A stretch of DNA of 64,000 nucleotides from Pigmentiphaga litoralis (GTDB taxonomy: Bacteria > Pseudomonadota > Gammaproteobacteria > Burkholderiales > Burkholderiaceae_B): contig NZ_BMXQ01000001.1 of assembly GCF_014651835.1 (NCBI RefSeq), forward strand, positions 682,001 to 746,000, written 5' to 3'. Below are positions 26,247 to 34,737 of the stretch, one piece after another. The translations under genes and the position numbers were made by a program. Positions within the stretch are counted from its first letter, which is position 1. Each line of letters starts with the position of its first letter. Under the pieces are notes generated by a model, which was given only the letters and a program-made list of their open reading frames with translations, was not told the origin of the DNA and made no database searches.

Positions 26247-27152
26247 ATGTTCGCCCATAACAAGCGTCTGCAATACACCGTTCGCGTATCGGGTAGCAAT
26301 CCCGGTCTGGCCAACCTGCTGCTGGAACAATTCGGCGGCCCGCAAGGTGAGTTGGCCGCGGCATGTCGGTACTTCAACCAGTCGATCGCGGAAGACGATC
26401 CTGGCCGCAAGGATATGTTGATGGACATTGCGACCGAAGAACTCAGTCACCTGGAAGTAATCGGCAACCTGATCGCCATGTTGAACAAGGGGGCGAAGGG
26501 CAAGCTGGCCGAGGGTATCGATGCGGAAGCGGACCTGTATCGCTCCCTGCAAGGTGCGGGCAACGACTCACACGTAACGCAAGTGCTGTACGGCGGCGGC
26601 CCGGCCTACATCAACTCGGGCGGTCAACTCTGGAATGCCGGGTATATCGATTCCATCGGTGATCCGTCGGCCGACCTGCGTTCCAACATTGCCGCCGAAG
26701 CGCGCGCCAAGATCATATATGAACGCCTGATCAATCTGACCGATGACCCGGGCGTGAAAGATGCGCTGGGCTTTCTGATGACCCGCGAAGTCGCGCACCA
26801 GCTGTCGTTCGAAAAAGCGCTGTATGCGATGGAACCGAACTATCCGCCGGGCAAGCTGCCGGGCGACCCGCGCTTTGCGCGCACCTACTTCAACCTGTCG
26901 CAGGGTGAAGGCGATGCCAGCGGTCCCTGGAACAGTCCCGAGAACTTCAACGTGGTCTCCAACTGGGAAGACCAGGGTGGCTTTGACGGTGGCGGCACGT
27001 CCACCACGACCTTGACCGCAGACGAAGAAGCCGCCGTGACGGCGATGGCCCTGCGCACCAAGTCCGATCCCACCAGCAACCCGACCACGGGCGCCGAGTT
27101 GGGTGCATCGGCGACGGTGACCGGCACGGTCGATCCGCTGCTGAAGTCCTGA
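26247..27152 (+). CDS. Manganese-containing catalase
   Basis: A strong AAGGAG precedes the ATG at 26247. The 301-residue protein is a four-helix ferritin-like di-manganese catalase. The metal ligands fall in GELAAACRYFNQS, DIATEELSHLEVIGNL, IAAEARAKIIYERL and a later VAHQLSFEKAL. The C-terminal tail with FNLSQGEGDASGPWN is typical of the KatN/YdbD group. It converts H2O2 to water and oxygen without haem. A hairpin follows the stop immediately. Its neighbour is the ZIP metal transporter. Confidence 0.94.
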   Translation: MFAHNKRLQYTVRVSGSNPGLANLLLEQFGGPQGELAAACRYFNQSIAEDDPGRKDMLMDIATEELSHLEVIGNLIAMLNKGAKGKLAEGIDAEADLYRSLQGAGNDSHVTQVLYGGGPAYINSGGQLWNAGYIDSIGDPSADLRSNIAAEARAKIIYERLINLTDDPGVKDALGFLMTREVAHQLSFEKALYAMEPNYPPGKLPGDPRFARTYFNLSQGEGDASGPWNSPENFNVVSNWEDQGGFDGGGTSTTTLTADEEAAVTAMALRTKSDPTSNPTTGAELGASATVTGTVDPLLKS

Positions 27153-27157
27153 TGGCG

Positions 27158-27187
27158 CGCGGGTCCATGCATCCGCATGGATCCGCG
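27158..27187 (+). terminator. Strong stem-loop directly after the Mn catalase gene
   Basis: A 13-bp stem with one G-U pair, CGCGGGTCCATGC and GCATGGATCCGCG, closes a four-base loop five bases after the stop codon. No U tract follows, so it may act as an mRNA-stabilising or rho-assisted structure rather than an intrinsic terminator. Confidence 0.5.
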
Positions 27188-27296
27188 TGTCGTCACCCGC
27201 GGCGCTTGCCGGGTTTCCGGGGCGCCGCGCCCTGCACCCATATTGCACTGCACACCCTTCCTTCTTTGTTCCACCCCACCATTGCACAGGTGATCC

Positions 27297-27860
27297 ATGG
27301 TCATGACTCTTCCCCGTTTTTCCCGCGTCGCTCGTACGCTTGCTTCCGCCGCGGCGGTGGGCGCGCTGATGTCGGCGTGCGCAATGCTTCCTTCGCAGAT
27401 GGCCGTGCCGGCCAGCGCGTCGGGTCCGGATCTGGACGCACTGTTCGTCAGCCGCGCTGCCCAGACCGACGTGATGGAAGTCACGGCCAGCCGGATGGCG
27501 CTGCAACGCGCCACGCGTCCGGAAGTGCGCCAGTATGCGCAGAGCATGATCAGCGATCACACCCGCACCAGCACCGAGCTGCAGCAGATCGCGTCGCAGA
27601 TCGGCATGCCGGTGGACGCGCGTCCGACCGAAATGGACGAAAAGAAAATGACCGCGCTGTCGGCCGCGCAGGGCGAAGCCTTCGACAAGGCCTACGTGAA
27701 AGTGGTGGGTGTGCAGGCGCACACCGAGGCGGTCACGCTGTTCAAGCAGGAAGCGGCGAAAGGCTCTAACCCGGCGCTGCGTTCGTTCGCGACCCGCACG
27801 CTGCCTTCTCTGCAACATCACCTGCAAATGGCAGAGCAACTTGAAAAGACGGTGAAGTAA
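27297..27860 (+). CDS. DUF4142-family putative lipoprotein
   Basis: The protein begins with a lipoprotein-type signal ending in ALMSAC. It continues as a helical domain with the DUF4142 features DVMEVTASRMALQRA, VRQYAQSMISDHTRT and a C-terminal LPSLQHHLQMAEQL. The His residues in the ferritin-like fold are conserved, but the function of the family is unknown; it is common in stress-related neighbourhoods. The start is either ATG of MVM. Upstream, TG-N10-GC (CTGCACCCATATTGCA) is a degenerate sigma-54 site, too weak to call. Confidence 0.85.
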   Translation: MVMTLPRFSRVARTLASAAAVGALMSACAMLPSQMAVPASASGPDLDALFVSRAAQTDVMEVTASRMALQRATRPEVRQYAQSMISDHTRTSTELQQIASQIGMPVDARPTEMDEKKMTALSAAQGEAFDKAYVKVVGVQAHTEAVTLFKQEAAKGSNPALRSFATRTLPSLQHHLQMAEQLEKTVK

Positions 27861-27907
27861 AAAACGCTGCCAGCGAGCCCACGCAGGCTCCAAGCAGCGG
27901 CAAAAAA

Positions 27908-27938
27908 AACGCCGCCTGGCGCTGTGCCAGGCGGCGTT
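27908..27938 (-). terminator. Rho-independent terminator, 13-bp perfect stem
   Basis: AACGCCGCCTGGC pairs perfectly with GCCAGGCGGCGTT around a GCTGT loop. The A8 run on the plus strand (27902-27909) becomes a U tract for leftward transcripts, so it terminates the hsp20 operon. It may also stop rightward transcription from the DUF4142 gene. Confidence 0.85.
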
Positions 27939-27956
27939 GTTGCATCCGGCGACCGA

Positions 27957-28391
27957 TCAGGCGGTGCGCACCTCGATCTTGCGCGGCTTGGCGGCTTCCG
28001 AACGCGGGATGGTCAGGGTTAGCACGCCGTCTTTGAGTTGCGCCGAGATCCGGGACGCGTCCATCTCGCGGCTGAGGCTGAAGCTGCGTTGATAGACCGG
28101 CTCACGCAGTTCGGTGTGCAGGATGGTGAACCCTTCCGGCACATCGATGCGGGCCTCGCCCTCGATGAACAGGCGATCGGATTCGGTGCGGATCTGCAGG
28201 CGGTCGGCCGACACGCCAGGCAGGTCGGCAATCAGCGTCACGCCGTCGGCGGTTTCGTAGATGTCCATATGGGGCATGACCGTCGAGCGGGGACGCGACG
28301 GGGCCTGCACCTGGCTGGACCGGCGGGCATCGTTGCTGACGTTGCTGCCCTGGGTGTTCTTGGCGACGGCGATATCGGTGGTCTGGGTCAT
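27957..28391 (-). CDS. Small heat-shock protein, Hsp20 family
   Basis: Starting at the ATG at 28391, eight bases after AGGAG, the protein has 144 residues. A disordered N-terminus is followed by an alpha-crystallin domain (about residues 40-135) with MDIYETADGVTLIADLPGV and the closing GVLTLTIPRSE, which contains the family's G-x-L-T/x-x-I signature. It is an ATP-independent holdase for unfolding proteins. It lies 96 bp downstream of a second hsp20 on the same strand and is followed by a strong terminator. Confidence 0.92.
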   Translation of the reverse strand: MTQTTDIAVAKNTQGSNVSNDARRSSQVQAPSRPRSTVMPHMDIYETADGVTLIADLPGVSADRLQIRTESDRLFIEGEARIDVPEGFTILHTELREPVYQRSFSLSREMDASRISAQLKDGVLTLTIPRSEAAKPRKIEVRTA

Positions 28392-28487
28392 GATCATCTC
28401 CTGGAAAACAAGGTCAGAAGAAAAGGGGCCAGCGGCTCCTGGATTCGAGAAAGGGTGTTGCACGGTACGATGCGTTGCCTGCCGGGA

Positions 28488-28931
28488 TCACTGCACCGGA
28501 ATCAGGCGCGGCTTGGACGATTCACGCTTGCGAACCGTGATTCGCAAGCAACCATCCACATAGCTTGCGTCGACGGCATCGGGGTCGGCGTCCTGCGGCA
28601 GTTCGACTACGCGGCGGAAGGTCCCGTGGCGGCGTTCCTGTGCGTACACGTTCAGGCCGGCCACGTCGCGCGGAATGGCATTGTGGCGCTCGCCTGCGAT
28701 GGTCAGCAGTCCTTTGTCGATGGTGACCTGCAGGCTGGCCGCGTCGATACCGGGCACGAAGGCGACCAGTTCGACCGCGTCGGGCGTGCTGCCGATGTTC
28801 AGCGAGGGAAAGCCGCGACTATAGGCCCGGATGTCGGACGAGACACCAAGGCTGCGGAAAATGTCGTCCATTTGCGAACGGATCGCCTCGAAGTCAGAGG
28901 CGAAATCCCGTGCGGAAGTCAGAGTGGCCAT
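28488..28931 (-). CDS. Small heat-shock protein, Hsp20 family (second copy)
   Basis: The ATG at 28931, preceded by AGGAG, gives 147 residues. The alpha-crystallin domain runs from LNIGSTPDAVELVAFVPGI to GCLRITVRKRE. It belongs to a different subgroup from its neighbour, so the pair may form class A/B partners. No sigma-54 promoter is recognisable in the 142 bp upstream, which suggests expression from the orphan oxidase/DUF2244 transcription unit or a heat-shock promoter I cannot identify. Confidence 0.9.
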   Translation of the reverse strand: MATLTSARDFASDFEAIRSQMDDIFRSLGVSSDIRAYSRGFPSLNIGSTPDAVELVAFVPGIDAASLQVTIDKGLLTIAGERHNAIPRDVAGLNVYAQERRHGTFRRVVELPQDADPDAVDASYVDGCLRITVRKRESSKPRLIPVQ

Positions 28932-29073
28932 CGTCGTTCTCCTATAGATAAGTTCACGGCGGACATCCTGGCTGCCGCGCCGCGGTGATTCAGGCGGCGG
29001 GGCCGGTGACGTCGTCAGTGCAAAATCTATTGGCTGTGCGATGGCTTTCAAGAGGGCGAAACGGCCCCTGAAC

Positions 29074-29604
29074 TCATGTGGTTGTAAGTGGATGTAACGC
29101 GCTGGCAGGGGCGGTTTGGACTGCCCCTTGCCAGGGCAGGGCGCGCCGCAAGTCGCGTTGCAATGCACCCAGCCGATGGCGCGGAACGAACTCGCCAATG
29201 CGCATGCGGGACGCGCCTTGCCGCAGCCAGAGCGTGGCGCTTTGCGGGTCACTGGTGCGTTCCAGGTCCACGTTGACCCAGTTGCGGTTGAACACTTGCC
29301 GGGTGACATCGCCGCCGCGTTCGGCTTCGACCACCAGACTGCCATCGTCCAGCAGATGCAAGGTTTCGCCGTCGCGTGCATGGCGCATGTAGCACAGGCC
29401 CGCCAGCGATACGGCGAGCACGTCGACGATGCAGAACACCGTGATCACCCACAAGCCATAGGCCAAGGCGCCAAGGCCCAGCACGGCAAGCACGCCGTCC
29501 AGGCTCGCAATGCCCGCCAGGCATTGGCCCGGAGAGACACAGCAGTTGCGGCGCAGCGTCCAGCTGCGTTCGACACGGGCCTGCGTGGGGGAACTGGGCG
29601 GCAT
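29074..29604 (-). CDS. DUF2244-family membrane protein
   Basis: The ATG at 29604 gives 176 residues with two adjacent helices (LDGVLAVLGLGALAYGLWVI and VFCIVDVLAVSLAGLCYM). A cytoplasmic beta-rich half follows, with RQVFNRNWVNVDLER and LPWQGAVQT, features of DUF2244. Members are often encoded next to cytochrome oxidase genes, as here, but their role is undefined. It starts 47 bp after the orphan oxidase subunit I gene on the same strand. Confidence 0.8.
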   Translation of the reverse strand: MPPSSPTQARVERSWTLRRNCCVSPGQCLAGIASLDGVLAVLGLGALAYGLWVITVFCIVDVLAVSLAGLCYMRHARDGETLHLLDDGSLVVEAERGGDVTRQVFNRNWVNVDLERTSDPQSATLWLRQGASRMRIGEFVPRHRLGALQRDLRRALPWQGAVQTAPASALHPLTTT

Positions 29605-29651
29605 GGCGGACGGCTTCCGTTCAGAGTGGGTCAGCAGAGCGTGGGCTTCGA

Positions 29652-31277
29652 TCACTTTACCGTGGGCGGCGTGGCGAAGGAATGGTGGGGCGCGGGCGAC
29701 GGAATCGTCCACTCCAGTCCCTGGGCGCCTTCCCATGGGCTGGCAGAAGCCGGCTCACCCTTGCCCGCATAGCACCGCAGCACCACGTACAGGAACAGCA
29801 ACTGGGACAGGCCGAACCAGTATGCGCCGATGGAGGCGATCTGATGGAAGTCGGTAAATTGCACCGCGTAGTCGACGTAGCGGCGCGGCATGCCAGCCAG
29901 ACCCAGGAAGTGCATGGGGAAGAAGCTGACGTTGAACGCGATGATCGAAAACCAGAAGTGGACCTTGCCGAGCCGCTCGTTGTACATGCGCCCCGTCCAC
30001 TTGGGCAGCCAATAATAGGTGCCCGCGAACAGCGCGAACAAGGACCCGGCAACGAGCACATAGTGAAAATGCGCAACGACGTAGTAGGTGTCGTGCACCT
30101 GGATGTCGATGGGCGAAATCGACAGGATCAGTCCGGTAAAGCCGCCGATGGTGAACACGAAGATGAAGCCGATCGCAAACAGCATGGGCGTCTCGAACGT
30201 GAGTGACCCGCGCCACATGGTGGCCGTCCAGTTGAAGATCTTCACGCCGGTGGGCACCGAAATGACAGCCGTCGCATACATGAAGTAGAGCTGGCCCGTG
30301 ATGGGCATGCCGGTCGCGAACATGTGGTGCGCCCACACGATGAAGGACAGCACGGCAATGGCCGCGACGGCATAGACCATGGACGCATAGCCGAACAATT
30401 CCTTGCGGCTGAAGGCCGGTACCACGGCCGAAATGATCCCGAACGCCGGCAGGATCATGATGTAGACCTCTGGATGACCAAAGAACCAGAAGATGTGCTG
30501 ATACAGAACAGGGTCGCCGCCGCCTGCCGCGTTGTAGAAGGACGTGCCGAAATGGCGGTCGGTCAGCAGCATGGTGACTGCGGCGGCCAGCACGGGCATC
30601 ACCGCGATCAGCAGGAAGGCCGTGATCAGCCAGGTCCAGCAGAACAAGGGCATTTTCATCAGAGTCAGGCCCGGCGCGCGCATGTTCAGCACCGTGACGA
30701 TGATGTTGATCGCGCCCATGATGGACGAGGCGCCCATGATGTGGATCGCAAAGATCGCCAGATCCATCCCGGGTCCCATCTGCGTCGAGAGCGGTGCGTA
30801 CATCGTCCAGCCCGCGGCAGTTGCCCCGCCGGGTGAAAAGAACGAGGCCGCCATCAGCATGCCGCCCGCCACCAGCAGCCAGAAGCTGAAGTTGTTCATG
30901 CGGGCGAACGCCATGTCCGATGCGCCGATCTGCAGGGGAATCATCCAGTTCGCGAAGCCCACGAAGGCCGGCATGATCGCACCGAAGATCATGATCAGCC
31001 CGTGCATGGTCACAAACTGGTTAAAGAGCTCAGGGCTGAAGAATTGCAGGCCGGGCTGAAACAGCTCCGTGCGGATGAAGAGGGCAAGTACGCCGCCTTC
31101 GAGCAGGGACACGAACGAGAAGATGAGATACATCGTCCCGATGTCTTTGTGATTGGTCGCTGCCAGCCACCGCCGCCAGCCGGTCGGCACGTCATGGTCA
31201 TGGTCGTGCGCGTGCGCAGGGTCGTGGGCAGTGCCGGCCGGATGGCCAGCGCCTGAGTGGGGAAGGCTCGCGCTCAT
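29652..31277 (-). CDS. Orphan cytochrome c oxidase subunit I (aa3-like)
   Basis: This 541-residue protein has a His/Asp-rich N-terminus ([13 protein letters not shown]) and all subunit I ligands: [30 protein letters not shown] and [11 protein letters not shown]. It is a complete A1-type catalytic subunit but a different lineage from the caa3 subunit I encoded at 21.6-23.6 kb. No subunit II or III gene is nearby, so it must borrow partners from another operon. It has its own sigma-54 promoter and is divergent from an NDH-2-like dehydrogenase. Confidence 0.93.
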   Translation of the reverse strand: MSASLPHSGAGHPAGTAHDPAHAHDHDHDVPTGWRRWLAATNHKDIGTMYLIFSFVSLLEGGVLALFIRTELFQPGLQFFSPELFNQFVTMHGLIMIFGAIMPAFVGFANWMIPLQIGASDMAFARMNNFSFWLLVAGGMLMAASFFSPGGATAAGWTMYAPLSTQMGPGMDLAIFAIHIMGASSIMGAINIIVTVLNMRAPGLTLMKMPLFCWTWLITAFLLIAVMPVLAAAVTMLLTDRHFGTSFYNAAGGGDPVLYQHIFWFFGHPEVYIMILPAFGIISAVVPAFSRKELFGYASMVYAVAAIAVLSFIVWAHHMFATGMPITGQLYFMYATAVISVPTGVKIFNWTATMWRGSLTFETPMLFAIGFIFVFTIGGFTGLILSISPIDIQVHDTYYVVAHFHYVLVAGSLFALFAGTYYWLPKWTGRMYNERLGKVHFWFSIIAFNVSFFPMHFLGLAGMPRRYVDYAVQFTDFHQIASIGAYWFGLSQLLFLYVVLRCYAGKGEPASASPWEGAQGLEWTIPSPAPHHSFATPPTVK

Positions 31278-31328
31278 GGATTGCCTCTTGCAGGGGGGTG
31301 GGTGGTCGGATCGCGTCGGGCGTATTTA

Positions 31329-31342
31329 GCAATGCCTGTGCC
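31329..31342 (-). promoter_or_regulatory. Sigma-54 promoter of the orphan oxidase subunit I gene
   Basis: On the minus strand GCGGCACAGGCATTGCT has the exact GG-N10-GC spacing with TTGCT. The same core (GGCACAGGCATTGC) recurs at 52998-53011, upstream of the DUF707 gene. Confidence 0.72.
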
Positions 31343-31448
31343 GCAGCGCTCCACGGCATGCCCCTGTGCATTCCTGGCCCGGCCGTATGCGTTGCACATG
31401 AGCGAGGGGTGTTCATCCGCAGCATCCTCTGCTGATCGCTGGCGCAGC

Positions 31449-31462
31449 GGTACGGCGCTTGC
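31449..31462 (+). promoter_or_regulatory. Sigma-54 promoter of the NDH-2-like gene
   Basis: GCGGTACGGCGCTTGCT has GG-N10-GC with TTGCT, ending 51 nt before the start codon. It is back-to-back with the oxidase promoter, 106 bp apart, leaving room for a shared activator site. Confidence 0.7.
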
Positions 31463-31513
31463 TTGAGAAGACCGCCAAGCGGCGCGGGCCGCAGCGACTT
31501 TTCAAGGACATGC

Positions 31514-32818
31514 ATGAGCGCAACTCTCCATCGTGTGGTGATCATTGGCGGTGGCGCGGGCGGGCTGGAACTGGCCGTCCGCCTGGGCCGCCGTTTTGGC
31601 AGGGACCAGGTGACATTGGTCGATCGCACGCCCTCACACATCTGGAAGCCGTCGCTGCATGAGGCGGCGGCGGGGACGCTCGACATCCATCGTGAAGGAC
31701 TGTCGTATGCCATGCTCGGCCAGAACAACGGCTTTCGATTTGTGTTCGGCGCGTTCAGCGGACTCGATCGCGCCCGGCGCACGATTACCGTCGCGGCATT
31801 GAACGATGCGTCGGGAGCGCAGGTCCTGCCGGAACGGCAACTGCCCTACGACACGCTGGTCCTGGCGGTGGGCAGCCACGGCAACTTTTTCAACACGCCC
31901 GGCGCGGAGCGGTTTGCGTTGTCGCTCGATTCCACGGCGTCCGCCGAGCAGTTCCGCGTCGAACTGTTGAAGGCCGTTGCCCGCGCGGATACGAAGGCCG
32001 TCGACGGCAAGGCGGCCACCGTGCAGGTGGTGATCGTCGGAGGCGGCGCAACAGGCGTCGAACTGGCCGCCGAACTGCATGAAGCAGGGCAGACACTGTC
32101 CGACTACGGATCGTCGCGGCCGGACCAGCAGGCCGAACTGCATCTGACGGTGATTGAAGGCGGGCCCCGCATTCTGGGTCCGTTGCCGGAGCGGGTGGCG
32201 GCGGCCGCCACCCAGTTGCTGTGCGAACGCGGCGTTGCGATCCATACCGGCTGTCGGGTGTCCGAGGTGCAGCGCGACGCCGTCATGGCGGGCGACAAGG
32301 TCTTTCCCGCGGACCTGGTCGTGTGGGCCGCGGGGATCAAGGCGCCGTCCTTTCTGGCGACGCTGGGGCTGGCCGTGACGCCCTTGAACCAGCTGGTCGT
32401 GAACGGGCAGCTGCGAACGGAAGACCCGGCGATCTTTGCCTTTGGCGATTGCGCGGCGGCGCCCTGGGAAGGAAGCACCAAGACCGTGCCGCCACGCGCG
32501 CAGGCCGCGCACCAGCAGTCCTCCTATCTGTATGGCCTGCTGAGCGATCGAATGCGTGGACGGCCGGTGTCGGACAAGCCCTTCCGGTTCCGCGACTTTG
32601 GTTCACTGGTTTCGATCGGCCACACCGAGGGCGTGGGCAGCCTGATGGGCGGCCTGTCCGGACCGAAGATGCAGGTGGAGGGGTGGATCGCCCGGGTCAT
32701 GTACGCGTCATCGCACTGGTCGCATTACGTGACCGTCCTCGGCCTGTGGCATGCCCTGCTGCGCGGCCTGGCGCGCACCTTGAACCGGCGGTCGCAGCCG
32801 CGGGTCAAGCTGCACTGA
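31514..32818 (+). CDS. Type II NADH dehydrogenase-like FAD oxidoreductase
   Basis: The ATG at 31514 follows AAGGA and gives 434 residues. The FAD-binding motif VVIIGGGAGGLELAVRLGRR opens the protein. A second nucleotide-binding motif, VVIVGGGATGVELAAELHEA, lies near residue 180, and the FAD-contact FAFGDCAAAP lies near residue 315. The C-terminus carries a hydrophobic amphipathic segment for membrane association. NDH-2 passes electrons from NADH to quinone without pumping protons. Its divergence from an orphan oxidase subunit suggests an alternative respiratory branch. Confidence 0.87.
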   Translation: MSATLHRVVIIGGGAGGLELAVRLGRRFGRDQVTLVDRTPSHIWKPSLHEAAAGTLDIHREGLSYAMLGQNNGFRFVFGAFSGLDRARRTITVAALNDASGAQVLPERQLPYDTLVLAVGSHGNFFNTPGAERFALSLDSTASAEQFRVELLKAVARADTKAVDGKAATVQVVIVGGGATGVELAAELHEAGQTLSDYGSSRPDQQAELHLTVIEGGPRILGPLPERVAAAATQLLCERGVAIHTGCRVSEVQRDAVMAGDKVFPADLVVWAAGIKAPSFLATLGLAVTPLNQLVVNGQLRTEDPAIFAFGDCAAAPWEGSTKTVPPRAQAAHQQSSYLYGLLSDRMRGRPVSDKPFRFRDFGSLVSIGHTEGVGSLMGGLSGPKMQVEGWIARVMYASSHWSHYVTVLGLWHALLRGLARTLNRRSQPRVKLH

Positions 32819-33283
32819 TCATGCGGGCTTTGCGACCATCAGCCAGAATATCGCCAGGAAGGCGAACAGGGCCGGCACGCCCAGCGCCACCCACCACCTG
32901 AACGCCCTCCAGTATGCGGCGGGCAGCGGCACACCGGCACGGTAAGCCAGTTGCGACAGGTCGCGCAGACGCATCTGGATGCGCACCACGGGCAGCCAGC
33001 AGCCGATCGCGATCACATACAGCACCAACGATACCGCGACCCAATGGGTCGATATCGGTATGCCCATGATGTGCAGCAGATAGAAGCCGGTCACCGGCTG
33101 CAGGATCGCGGTCGTCGCGGTAAAGAGCCAGTCGGCGATCACCACATAGCGCGTAACGACCGCGATCGCGCGCACGTCCCGGTGCAGGGTGACGAAAAAG
33201 AGATAGAAGGCCGATCCGACGCCCGTGCCGAACAGGAAGGTGGACGACACGATATGCAGCCATTTGACGATCAGGTAGTCCAT
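32819..33283 (-). CDS. DUF2269-family membrane protein
   Basis: From the ATG at 33283 the protein has 154 residues and four helices. It begins YLIVKWLHIVSSTFLFGTGV, with the HIVSS-type start typical of DUF2269, and carries FYLLHIMGIPIS. The function is unknown. Its stop abuts the stop of the convergent NDH-2-like gene, and its start overlaps the end of the epimerase/DoxX-like gene by 13 bp, so the two are translationally coupled. Confidence 0.82.
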   Translation of the reverse strand: MDYLIVKWLHIVSSTFLFGTGVGSAFYLFFVTLHRDVRAIAVVTRYVVIADWLFTATTAILQPVTGFYLLHIMGIPISTHWVAVSLVLYVIAIGCWLPVVRIQMRLRDLSQLAYRAGVPLPAAYWRAFRWWVALGVPALFAFLAIFWLMVAKPA

Positions 33284-34617
33284 CGGGTCGCGCCTTGTCC
33301 AGGAGAGGAGTCTTCCAGCTGATACAGCAGCAATAGTGCCGCGAGCATTGGCAGGTTCTTGAGGATGGGGCCGTAGGGGTGGAGCCAGAACTCGGGGAGC
33401 CAGATCGTGATGGCCACCGTGTAGAACGCGATCAGGCCGAACTGCATCAGCCACAGCGCCTGCCGCTTGCCACCGCGCAGGGTGATGATCAGTACACCGA
33501 GGATTAGGTCGAGCAAGGCTGCGCCATACAGCAGCACCCGGGCAAAGTCGCCTTCGGCGCCCAGCCGTGCCAGCAGCGCCAGGCTGTCGGCTTCGGGATA
33601 GAGCCCGAACGACACGATGCCGGTCCAGATCCAGACCAGCGCCATGGCGATGCGCAGGCAAGGCAGGGCCCAGTTGAGCGACGACTGGATGCGTGCCGCG
33701 GTTGCTGCCTGCGGCGCGATGAACCGGTCGGCGCCCCGCGGCGCGCGGCCCAGCAGTCGGGTGATGTCCGCGGGATCGCCCACGTTGCCCCTTTCGAGCA
33801 TGTCCAGCGTGTCGGCATCGAACAGGCTGCCGGGCAAGCGCCCCGCCACGCCCGCCACGGCACGCAGCGCAGCAACCGGCAATGGCACGACCGGGGCGGC
33901 CGGTGTCATGGCCATGCCACGACGCAGCGTCGCCAGATAGTCTTTGAGCGACATCGCCTGCGGTCCGACCAGCGGAACGACTTGCGCACCCGGCGGCTGG
34001 GCGCCGGCGGGCATCTCGATCAGCGCCACCATGGCATCGATGGCGTCGTCGATAAAGACAGGCTGGATCCGCTGCCTGCCGCCGCCGGGTAGCGCCAGCA
34101 CGGGAAGGCTCGCCAGCGTATCAAAGAGCCGCGCACTGGCGCCGCCGGGGCCATACACCAGCGAGGGCTGGACGACCACGCTTTCGGTCGGCAGGCCCAT
34201 CAGATAGGCGTCGGCGGTGCGCTTGCTCAGGTGATAGGCGCTTTGCGCGTCCTCGTCCGCACCCAGGGCGGACACCTGGATCACCCGGCGCACACCCGCC
34301 AGCACGCACGCGTCGAACAGCGCGATGGGGGCATCGACATGCAGTGCACTGAAGGTTTGCCTGCCGCGCTCCTGCAAGATGCCGACCGTATTCACGACGA
34401 TGTCGACACCGTCCAGCGCGGCACGCCAGGCCTGCGGCGGCGGCCGGTCCGCGAAGTCGAGGGCGAAGGTGCGCATGTTGGCGTCGGTTGCGCCATGCGA
34501 CGGGCTGGCGCGAACCGGTCCGCGCCTGGGACAGATGAGCGTATGGCCGCGAGCGAGCAGGGCGGCAGCCAGGGCGCTGCCGATGAAGCCATTGGCGCCG
34601 GTCAAAAGAATGTGCAA
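33271..34617 (-). CDS. NAD(P)-dependent epimerase/dehydratase fused to a C-terminal DoxX-like membrane domain (TTG start)
   Basis: The N-terminal 300 residues form an atypical SDR with the nucleotide motif ILLTGANGFIGSALAAALL at the very start and AYHLSKRTADAYLMGL as the active-site helix. About 130 C-terminal residues make four membrane helices of DoxX style (WALPCLRIAMALVWIWTGIV and following). I place the start at the TTG at 34617: AAGGA lies eight bases upstream and the Rossmann strand begins immediately. The open frame to 34686 adds nothing conserved. Similar fusions occur with DUF2269 partners, as here. Confidence 0.82.
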   Translation of the reverse strand: MHILLTGANGFIGSALAAALLARGHTLICPRRGPVRASPSHGATDANMRTFALDFADRPPPQAWRAALDGVDIVVNTVGILQERGRQTFSALHVDAPIALFDACVLAGVRRVIQVSALGADEDAQSAYHLSKRTADAYLMGLPTESVVVQPSLVYGPGGASARLFDTLASLPVLALPGGGRQRIQPVFIDDAIDAMVALIEMPAGAQPPGAQVVPLVGPQAMSLKDYLATLRRGMAMTPAAPVVPLPVAALRAVAGVAGRLPGSLFDADTLDMLERGNVGDPADITRLLGRAPRGADRFIAPQAATAARIQSSLNWALPCLRIAMALVWIWTGIVSFGLYPEADSLALLARLGAEGDFARVLLYGAALLDLILGVLIITLRGGKRQALWLMQFGLIAFYTVAITIWLPEFWLHPYGPILKNLPMLAALLLLYQLEDSSPGQGATRWTT

Positions 34618-34665
34618 GCGCAGAATCCTTGGGAAAGTACGAGGTTCGGCCGAAGGGGAACACGC

Positions 34666-34679
34666 GGCGCGCTTGTTGC
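34666..34679 (+). promoter_or_regulatory. Sigma-54 promoter of the 34738-35235 gene
   Basis: GCGGCGCGCTTGTTGCT has the exact GG-N10-GC spacing with TTGCT, 58 nt before the start codon. It directly abuts an opposing sigma-54 site (34683-34696). Confidence 0.6.
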
Positions 34680-34682
34680 TGA

Positions 34683-34696
34683 GCAACCTTCATACC
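34683..34696 (-). promoter_or_regulatory. Sigma-54 promoter of the epimerase/DUF2269 operon
   Basis: On the minus strand GTGGGTATGAAGGTTGCT has GG-N10-GC with TTGCT, 65 nt before the TTG start at 34617. It faces the plus-strand promoter at 34666-34679, so the two polymerases could not be bound together. Confidence 0.6.
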
Positions 34697-34737
34697 CACA
34701 AGAACGGATCAACCACGATGAGCAGCAAGGAGGCACG

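Noticed and set aside
27255-27275. Sigma-54-like CTGCACCCATATTGCA before the DUF4142 gene
   Set aside because: It has TG rather than GG at -24, so it fails the strict rule used for the other sites.
26568-27893. 441-codon minus-strand frame
   Set aside because: It is antisense to Mn catalase and the DUF4142 gene and shows no domain.
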